Shown here one piece after another: positions 56,100 through 64,000 of a stretch of 64,000 nt of DNA. Every line of letters starts with the position of its first letter. The stretch's first letter is position 1. The notes under the pieces were generated by a model. The model ran no database searches and was not told the DNA's origin. It saw only the letters and a program-made list of their open reading frames with translations. Made by a program: the position numbers and the translations under genes. The DNA comes from Hsuehochloa calcarea (taxonomy: Eukaryota; Streptophyta; Magnoliopsida; Poales; Poaceae), in assembly GCA_036346395.1 (NCBI GenBank), contig CM070594.1, forward strand, positions 20,741,385 to 20,805,384, read 5' to 3'.

Positions 56100-56259
56100 T
56101 AAGGGGTAAAAGCAAATAAGAGAGTGCATGCCAACGTTGGATGATCATGTTGTGAATGTGGGAAACGTGGTTAGGGAGGTGGTGGGACATTAGGGATATA
56201 TGGGCATGGAAATGGATTTGGGCTTAAAGAGCTCAGAGGAAAATTTCATAGGTACAAAT

Positions 56260-56450
56260 GACAGTTCGTTCTACCGTACGGGGGTCGTACAAAAGCAACT
56301 ACTCAACTTGTTGCGAAGCTCTACATCTTTTGTTGAACATCTTGTTGGATCATCCAAAACACTCATTAGGTCGTAAGTGTTTCATTTTGGAATACTAGCG
56401 TGTTTCTTTCCTTCCAAATATTAACACAAGTAGATGTGTTGCGTAGTGTC
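56260..56450 (-). pseudogene. LINE C-terminal tail remnant
   Basis: The minus strand reads CVNIWKERNTLVFQNET at about 56430-56380, then after stops KDVELRNKLSSCF. The phrase IWKERN-x-RVF is the typical C-terminal sequence of plant LINE polyproteins and related RNase H-like proteins. Too short and broken to classify further. Confidence 0.45.
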
Positions 56451-57542
56451 ATCGGACCATTAAACCAACATTCGATCCCGAGCCTGCTAAACTAGCGTCC
56501 CGACCCCAGGTCGTTGGGCCGCTAATGTGCAAATCCAACTACATAACAACAACCAAGGGGTCATAGGCTATCTCCCCCAAAAGACTAACTTGATAGCTAG
56601 GTACACCCCCACCTTTATAAATCGTGTTCTGTCTCCTCCTACAACCAATAGGGCTACCCCAACAAGATGTTAATCAAAGAAACTTGAGACACAACAAACC
56701 ATTTTTAAAATAAAAAGCGCAAATTTTACTGGAAAAAACTACTCCACGTATGTATGGATATGGTATGGTTTGGCTCGACTAAGACGGGTATCTGCAGTTT
56801 GGCTCAACCAGCCAACGCAGGGCTTTTTGTATGCATAGGGTGAGGGCATGCGCCTTGAGTCCACTAATGATGTGAGCACCTAATGGCTAATGGTCCGATA
56901 TTCACACATCAGTGATCTAAACGTGAAGGCGACACACGAGCACAAACTTAATTACCCATAATGTATTTTAACTCTTTAGTAGTATACTTATAGTAGACAG
57001 AGCTTTTAACGACCTTAAATACGTGGGACAGCCTATTACTGGCCTTTTTCTTTTAAGAAAAAGAAGGAGAAGAAAAGAAAAAGAAAAAGTAGGCTATCTG
57101 CCACTCGGCTGGCTATCTGCTCTGCAACTCACCAAACCCAGCATCATCGCCAGTGCATCATCGGTGAAACTCCAAGAGCTAGCCCACCTCCACCTGCCCA
57201 TGCACCCATATTCCAAGCCATGTCGGACGCCGGATTTGACGTCAACACGGACGAAGGAGACCAACAACGTTGTCATCGTGGCCATTGATTTGGTTCGGCG
57301 CATGCATGCGTCCGGTGAGAGCCTGTGACGCGACGGGTGATGGGACCTCTTCCCTGCCGCTGACTGGCCGGTCCGTGGCGTACGTCGATCATGGCGCGCG
57401 CTGCGGGTACACTGTTCGTTACCCCGGCAGCGCTTGCGGTGCACGTCTGGTCGGTTGGTGATATATGGGCCCCGGCTTTCCCGTGAGGCGGGCAGGGGGC
57501 CGCCCGGCCGTGTGCGACGCTCGGCTCAGCGCCACGTTGAGG
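56451..57542. other. No gene recognised
   Basis: Intergenic sequence with an AG-rich run near 57051-57090. Short overlapping frames at 57023-57548 on both strands have no motif. Confidence 0.5.
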
Positions 57543-60500
57543 TGTCACACCCGTTTCACTTCCATGCTTCCCATCACTAGCGGAGTAGCAGGCTGGCAGC
57601 TGATCTCCATCTTAGAAAAGCAATTTGGTCTCTCCGTCGATTTGTACTTTAAAACGCTTAGAACAACGGTAGGATTGTATGAATACATAACTACATGCCT
57701 CGTGAATTCATTCCCATACTTTGATCAACAATTTAAGTAAAATTGAGTATATTTTGTACTCAGCAAGGCTTGTAATGTATCGTAACATAACAATACATGC
57801 AAGACTATCAAAGGATGAGGCTCTACTCTACAAGTTATTTTCAACATTGAGTAAATTTTATTTGCAATACCGATATGTAATAGTTTGCAACAGAATTTGT
57901 AAAAAAAACATTTGACCGATATTGAAATAACAAGTATGTAACTCAAAAAATAGCAAAATCACAGCACTCGGCTAGGATCAACATTTTATTCTCAGCTATA
58001 TATATGGCACTCACACAAATCAATCATCCTAATATTTCCCAACAAACTGTTTTTGCATAAATAGAGACTATACTCGGCAATACTACACTTAGTACACTCA
58101 TTACTGCGAGCACGGATATTTAAATAGACTTACACTCTGCAGAGGTGTACAACTTTACCCACAATATATGAATTCTCTAGTTTATCTAGCATCCGTCGTT
58201 ACCACCGCACACAATATTATAGTATGCAACCTACAACACGTAACAAAGCCTTTACATTACCTAGTCCTAGCCTTGCACTAGCTCGGCGACCGAACACCCT
58301 CGCTTTACCCGGGTACATCCCCGTCTCAGTGAGGTATTCCCCGTTGTATCGGCAAGCTTTGTTCCCAACACCTCGATGAAGGAAGCCCCTTCGAGCAAGC
58401 CTACCCGGTCATGCTTGTACTACTGTGGCCTACCAACATGCAAGACTAGTCTTCGATGACTTAATTAGCTAAGACTGTCTCATACCAGCACATGTGGTTG
58501 TACGATTACACTTAGGTCAAATATACTGGCGCTCGGTCCTTAATCGACTCAGGCGAGGATCTTCTCCTATCTACTTGTGAGATACACATCTCGCACGCAG
58601 TTTATAATATAACTTGCCCACGTCACAAACTAGTTTTTCATTTTAAATAACAGAGGTAAACTACTCCATACCATCATTTCAAAATCTCCCAAATCTAACT
58701 CAAACTTGATCCATAGTTTAATTTTTTGTGAAACTAGATCCCAACTAAGCATTTATGAGACATTCGCAATCGAAGTACCCCAAATTGACATAAACTATTA
58801 TCCAAACCATAACCTAAGGGCTATAATAGTAAGTGTATCAACTTTTTCGAGGAAGATTATGCATTCAATTGGCATATAACTATCGTTACATGTAAATATA
58901 GACAGTTTAAGCAAATATACACACATGCATAATATATTTTGCAAAACACAATACAATAGTTGAAATAATAGGATCAATGTGATCAAAGGAGGTGCTTACC
59001 TTGCTCTGGTATATCTGAATATGAGGATAGGGGGTCGTCGAATATTTCATTCGCGGGATCGACGTCTATTCAAAAGAGCTGATAACAAATCACAAATAGA
59101 AAAATAATTTCAACAACAATAAAATCAAAATATTTTTGCATATTCAGACATAGTATGATTTTATATGAATTTAGAAAGAAAAAAGATTCATTCAATTTGT
59201 AGTTCATATGCAAAAGTTATTAACATTTTACATTTGCTCAGTTTGAAAATCTTGAAAAGACAATGTGACGTCGAAAGAGTATTATCCGATGTTTATGCTT
59301 TCAAATAGAGAAAATGTATTTTCCTTTGAACTGAAGGCAGCTTTTCTCATTTTGCCATTTTTTCAAATTTTATTAACTTACTTGTGGGCCCTACTTGTCA
59401 GTGACTCATATTCTATTTCTTGATTTTATTTTTGAAAAAAGAGACGGTCCCACACATCATAGACTCATTAATTATTAACTAAATGATTAAATATATTTTT
59501 ATTTTAATTTACTAACAGCTGGGTCCATATGCCTGTCTCTCGGTTGTAAAACATGTTTTAATACAAGAAACAATGGGTCGCCCCACGTGTGAGTGACTTA
59601 TATACTAAATGTGTTTTACATTAGATTTTTTTATTAACTTTTCAGTCGGTCACATATGTCAACGACTTAGCATACTTAACCACTGTCATTATTGTTAATC
59701 AAATCCTAAACGCGAGTGGGACCAACTATCAGTGAGAGAAGGAGAGAGGGAACAGAGCTGCGCACGGTCGATGGTGAACAACGCAATTACTTGGCTCGTC
59801 TCGACGGTGATCCCATCGGGTGGTGGTGGAGGCCGAGAGATGGATGAAGACGGCGCTACGCTGGCGAGAAGTGACGAAGTGCCTCGGGTCCAAAGTGGTT
59901 CTCGCGCGATAGAGTAGGACATGGTGATTGGTGGTGCGCATTAGCTCTAAGGGGGTATAGGCGATGCTACAAATAGTGGCTTGGGAACCAATGGTCATCG
60001 GAACGGCGACGACACCATCTCCCGCAGCGGTGCCATGGGCGGCCACGGTGAATCCTATGCTACTCTAGCTAATCGTCCAAACTAGTGCGTGCATTAGCTC
60101 TAAGGGACTACTAGAAGCTCACCAAGGCCGTTGACGGCGTCAGGGGATGGCGGGAGAAGCTGGTTGACGTTGAGTAGCGGTGTTACAAAGGAGGCTCTCG
60201 GTGCTGGCACTCTACGACGATGGAGGGGCTACAAGAGGGTGAGCATTGGCTCATTGGAGTTCTAAGAATGGTGTAGATGCGAGGAATTAGAGAGGGACTC
60301 ATCGAGCTTTGAGGAAGATCTAAAATGACGGTGATGGCCGAGGATGAAGAAGAAGGTGAAGCACAGATTCATAAACGAGGAGATTAAATGATTAAGGGAT
60401 GGAAAAAATGATGATGCGGTCGTAAGGGGCCCAAACCTTCTAGAACGGCGAGGACATGGTGGCTTGGATCGGGCGCACGCGTCGAAGTTGGGGAAGATGA

Positions 60501-61431
60501 CAGTATGTCGGTACTACATGGCTCCAGGGGCTGCATCAAGCAGAGAAAGAGAATGAGCAAGGTATGAGGCGCATGGTGACGCAGGTGTCGCAGGCAAGGA
60601 AGCTCACCAGAGGCGGCGATGGTGTGAGGCTTGCTCACTGGCATCGAAAATGATACACTTGTTCTCGCCGATTCAGAGCTAGAAGCTCAGAGAAAGCACG
60701 AGTTGGAACGAGGGGCAAGCTAGATAGATAGTGACACGCTCGGAGGCTTAAGTAGCAGTGAGTAGCGTGTGAGATTCACAGTGAGAAAAATGTGGTCGCG
60801 GCGAGAAACTCGCGGGATTGCTCTGGTCTCTCCACCCACACGAGAAAAGGGAGTGTCATCAGGTTGCTAGCATGGGCGAGGAGCAGGCGAAGGCAATGAG
60901 GGAAGTTGAGGCTCGATAACGGTGGGCGCAGTGTTGCAATCCACGGGTGCGCTGGCGAGTGGAGGCGAGCGCGAGGTAGATGAAGGACTCCGAGAGGTGG
61001 GGCCATAGCGCCAGTGAGAGGGAGAAGCGAGGTGCTGGTGTGGGTTGAAGCGGGCATGAAGGAATTGGGCCAGACGAATCTGGCCCATCAGCTCGGTGGG
61101 AAATTCTAATGGAGTTTGAAATTTTTCGGAAAAAGGTTGAGACATTACCAAATTTTAGACCTGTCAAACGGACTCAAAAAATTATGAACATTTGTGTGGT
61201 GGTTCATGACACATTATAGTTCATTGTATAAATTTTTCAGAATTTTATGTGTTATTGTATTTTTCTCAAAAATTCATTCAAGCTGCTGTTTGCATATAGT
61301 TTCATTATTTGATTTATGCAAAAGTTAAAAAATATGCTCAAAATATTTTCTGACATATAAACATGCTCAAAATTATCCCCTCATTTATTTTCAATATTCT
61401 TTCCCAAAATTGGGATTTTTGGAATGTTACA
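57543..61431 (-). mobile_element. Ty3-type LTR, 3.9 kb, minus orientation
   Basis: Read on the minus strand it starts TGTAACATTCCAAAAATCCC at 61431. It then has a GC-rich leader (61130-59700), an ATAACTTTTGCAT box (minus, near 59221), and farther on the complement of the region at 33485-33530 of the intact element's LTR (GGGTAAAG-GTACA, CTCTGCAGAG). It would end GGGTGTGACA at 57543. No matching 5-bp duplication was found (TGAGG against ATTGA), so the left border is uncertain. No primer site or internal region adjoins it. Confidence 0.55.
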
Positions 61432-61485
61432 ATTGATACGGTCCTCAGAACGCAACTTTGACTACTAATTTATATTGTAATATAT

Positions 61486-61823
61486 TTATAAAACCTAATA
61501 AAATTATACTTTTATAAAAGTTATTTTCGAGACAAATATATACATACTATTTTGATATGTTCAGCCTAAATATTGAAAAGGATATGATAGCGAGAGTTTA
61601 GAACGTTTGATTGCACATACCCTAAAACAATATTTTTTTGTGACCGGAGCGAGTAGTATACTTATAAAACCCACTAATATTATAAAAGTACTTTTTGAGA
61701 CGAATTTACAGGTCATTTTCATATATCCAATCTAAATATTCATAGAGATATCAGTAACCAAAGTTTAAGAAGTTTGACTGTGTGCATTCCAAAACGTCAC
61801 TCTTTTATGACTGAGGGAGTATA
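61486..61823. repeat. Two tandem, diverged copies of a Stowaway-like MITE half
   Basis: Blocks starting TTATAAAACC at 61486 and 61662 run in parallel through TATTATAAAAGT, GAGACAAAT, CTAAATATT and CGTTTGA/AGTTTGA. They end GACCGGAGCGAGTA and GACTGAGGGAGTA respectively. The second is the complement of TACTCCCTCAGTC, the Stowaway terminus. Confidence 0.65.
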
Positions 61824-61869
61824 TTTCTAAGGGAACAATAAAAAAACTAGCTAGGTAGGATCAATTCTA

Positions 61870-61990
61870 CTTTACTGCTCCCTCTGTTTCGCTATATTTA
61901 TCCATGGCCTCGGTAGTACCATTTTTAATATATATGTCCATTGAGAGAATAGAGTTTAGTTATTGTGATTTTTACACTCCAATTCCACTT
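61870..61990. mobile_element. Stowaway-like MITE terminus
   Basis: TACTGCTCCCTCTGTTTCGC resembles a Stowaway end (CTCCCTCCGTTTC) next to TA. The partner end is not clear. Confidence 0.4.
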
Positions 61991-62017
61991 AAATACTTTG
62001 AAAGAGGTTAAACACTT

Positions 62018-62040
62018 GTGTTATGTTATGTTATGTTATT
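62018..62040. repeat. (TTATG)n short tandem repeat
   Basis: Three to four copies of a 5-base unit, GTTATGTTATGTTATGTTAT. Confidence 0.85.
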
Positions 62041-63049
62041 TGATAAGAGTATGTATGGTCATTTATCAACGAGCAAAGTAACTTCTAATATCGTTTTTGA
62101 ACACGAGATTTCCAGTCAGGAGTTTCGTAAAAAAAAAACCTCGCGGAATTCTAGTGTTCCGTTGTTACTATGGTATTACAGTTCCCTTTATTGACGGCAA
62201 GAACACCAGCTGAGTCTTGTCGGGTTTTTGTTTTTAACCAGCTGAGTCTTGTCGGTGCCCCCGCGTAGAAGCGGAGCCGCGTGCGTACGTACTTTTTTCC
62301 TTTTGAGACGCCGTGCACACAGCCAGCCACACAGCTAGCAGCAGCAGCAGTAGTATGTCACGATTGGGCTGTGAGCCACGATGTCACGGTGACTGCATGC
62401 TCGGATGCGCGGTCCCGAGTGGCCCGTAGTCCAAGCATGCACCCACTTGGAGCCCGCGCCGTTTCGTCTCTCCCATGAGGCTACGACGGCCCGGGGCCGG
62501 TTCCCACCGCCCGCCGACGTGCTACTCTGCTGGAGTTTACCTACACATCCACTCGATCTGCGTCCCGAGGGAGGGGTTCGGTTTCCGTGATTTGCTAGCT
62601 GTGGAGTACTCCGCCGTAGCCATCACGTACTTCCGTCCATCTCGCTCCGCGCTCCTCACGAGGACGTCTCACTTCCTACCTAGATGTTTGAGAACTGTCA
62701 TTTTTTTTATTGCACTAGTACACTCCTGCTCCCTGCTATGCTGAAGTTACTCCACTATGATACAGGGGTTTAGGTAGTTAAAAATATTGGAATCCCCACT
62801 AGGCCCTGGCCAAGCAACGACATGCTTTAGAAATCTGATTCCCGCTGAAAAACTAGTGTAGTATTTCCGCCGTTTTCCGGTATTCTACTTTTCAAATTTG
62901 GTTTCTAATTACATGTCATTATGGATTTTGAGATAACTTTATAATATTTTTTTCCCTTCTTTCTCTACCCTCTCATTCATTATTCATGGCTATTTTCAAG
63001 AGCATTTACTACTAAGGCTCAGAGTAACACACCGTCCAAAGGTAATAAG
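62041..63049. other. No gene recognised
   Basis: A GC-rich segment at 62250-62680 has an (AGC)n run near 62335-62352 and several overlapping + frames (62281-62744), none with a motif. The base composition would suit a promoter or 5' exon of a gene, but no downstream exon is visible before the retroelement at 63050. Confidence 0.45.
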
Positions 63050-63318
63050 TGTTGGGAAACTATGGGCTTAGCCCAGTAGCTGATCCATGTATAGGCGCCT
63101 CATCCAAAACTCTAGTAGGGTATATAGCCTATTAATAGGAGGTACTAGTCATTCTAAAATGCTGATAGCTTAAAGAGCAATAAAGAGAAGCAAGAAATCT
63201 CCTACATCTCTACGTTCAATCTACTATTTTGTTATTATGTTCTTATATTGTTTGATGTGATTCTATGTTTGTCTATGAGGTGATTGTTCGGACTGAACTC
63301 GCCAGCGACGGTTCATCA
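63050..63318 (+). mobile_element. Small LTR of a Copia-like or TRIM element
   Basis: Begins TGTTGGGAAACTATGGGC and ends GACGGTTCATCA, about 269 bp. AACACGTTATCAGCATGA follows, the primer-site phrase (usually CACGTTATCAGCACG) of many plant Copia/TRIM elements. The element continues past the window, so the other LTR is not seen. Confidence 0.65.
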
Positions 63319-64000
63319 ACACGTTATCAGCATGACTATGCTCTCTAGCCTGCACGGATTGAAACGGTAATCGTCAAGAATGACACTCGTAGATCGAATC
63401 ATTTTCGAGATCGCTTTCAATTCTGTAATTGTTGCTTTCTAGATTGTTTTATCATACAGTGCAAAGCTGCTCTAATTTACCGCGGGCCGGCTTGAAGTCG
63501 CCGGTACAATGCGGATCGGTGGATTGCATGAAAGATCATATATCGATTGCACCGTGGATTGTAGATTGCAAATCCACTCTAATCTACCGCTAGCCGACTT
63601 GAAGTCGCTACCCAAGCTGATCGGTAGATTGCATGAAAAAGAGGATATGGATTGCATTGTACATCGCATTGCATGAACAGTGAACAGTAAAAAAAAAAGA
63701 GAAGGCCGACGGCCCTGTACAGCCACTCCGCCGGTAGCCATGGCCGAGCACGCCGCCAGCTGGCCCTCGTGCTGCTATCCCGTGACGTGTCGTCGAGCAC
63801 TGCCCGCCCCGCGCCCTCTTGGCCTACAAACGCCGGCCTCAACGCCGCCTGTGACATCGCGCCGCCCTGGAGCTGCACGCTGCCGGCCACCCACGTCGGC
63901 CTGAAGCCGTGTCGCGTCTGCCTAGCGTCGGCCTGGAGCTATGCTACCTTCGCACACGCTCGAAGTCGGCCTGGAGCCATGCCGCCACGCGTCGGCCCCA
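63319..64000 (+). mobile_element. Internal leader of the Copia-like element, cut by the window end
   Basis: Two diverged blocks about 111 bp apart share TACCGC-GCC, CTTGAAGTCGC, GATCGGT-GATTGCATGAAA (63479 and 63590). From 63893 the phrase GTCGGCCTGAAGC/GTCGGCCTGGAGC recurs about every 35-40 bases to the end (63896, 63928, 63966). A + frame from 63680 is Arg/Pro-rich and looks incidental. Confidence 0.5.

Noticed and set aside
62281..62744. Possible first exon of a host gene in a GC-rich segment
   Set aside because: No domain, no convincing start or donor site, and the retroelement at 63050 follows without a downstream exon.
1..64000. CRISPR-like arrays, bacterial operons and tRNA/rRNA genes
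   Set aside because: No regularly spaced identical repeats with unique spacers, no cloverleaf and no rRNA phrases; the content is plant nuclear and transposon-rich.

Overview
This is nuclear DNA from a grass, most likely Oryza (rice) or a close relative. The call rests on grass-type Ty3 and Sirevirus LTRs, a CACTA element with CACTACTACAC ends, Tourist and Stowaway type MITEs, and a Micron-like element lying between two (TA)n tracts. Only one ordinary host gene is convincing: a five-exon pectin methylesterase on the + strand (17662-19402). Almost everything else is transposable element, mostly decayed and partly nested.

Left part (1-17 kb). A Ty3 pol end runs into an LTR (408-2544) that is itself followed by a primer binding site. 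Next come a broken GRF zinc-finger gene (3125-3819) and a minus-strand ORF cut by a solo LTR with 5-bp target duplications (4863-7050). Then follow a Copia LTR fragment, an LTR end with primer binding site (9047/9050), a 515-bp hAT MITE with an 8-bp duplication (9693-10207), a C-poor decayed stretch, another LTR fragment (to 13875) and a MULE transposase pseudogene (13876-15073, minus).

Middle part (17-50 kb). The pectin methylesterase is followed closely by a CACTA element full of hairpin palindromes (to 21004). A minus-strand Sirevirus-type Copia element has LTRs at 22496-23401 and 43947-44830. It lacks its reverse transcriptase core and contains two later insertions: a gag-bearing non-autonomous element (about 24.1-27.9 kb) and a full-length 11.8-kb Ty3 element (31143-42935, TSD gcaac, 3-kb LTRs). 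A 3.5-kb solo LTR sits at 46088-49594.

Right part (50-64 kb). Micron-like element in (TA)n, two Harbinger/Tourist-like elements (52693-53450, and 54989-56099 with TAA duplications), a LINE tail, a minus-strand 3.9-kb LTR (57543-61431), tandem Stowaway-like halves, and the start of a small Copia-like element (from 63050) that runs off the window.

The most unusual signal is a 60-nt two-box module (CATAACTTTTGCAT near one end, GGAAAGCTAACGA at the other) that recurs with constant length in Ty3 LTRs, in the CACTA DNA transposon and in the composite element. In several of these it follows a GC-rich leader. No bacterial-type genes, tRNA genes, rRNA genes or CRISPR arrays were seen. All coordinates and splice sites were read by eye.
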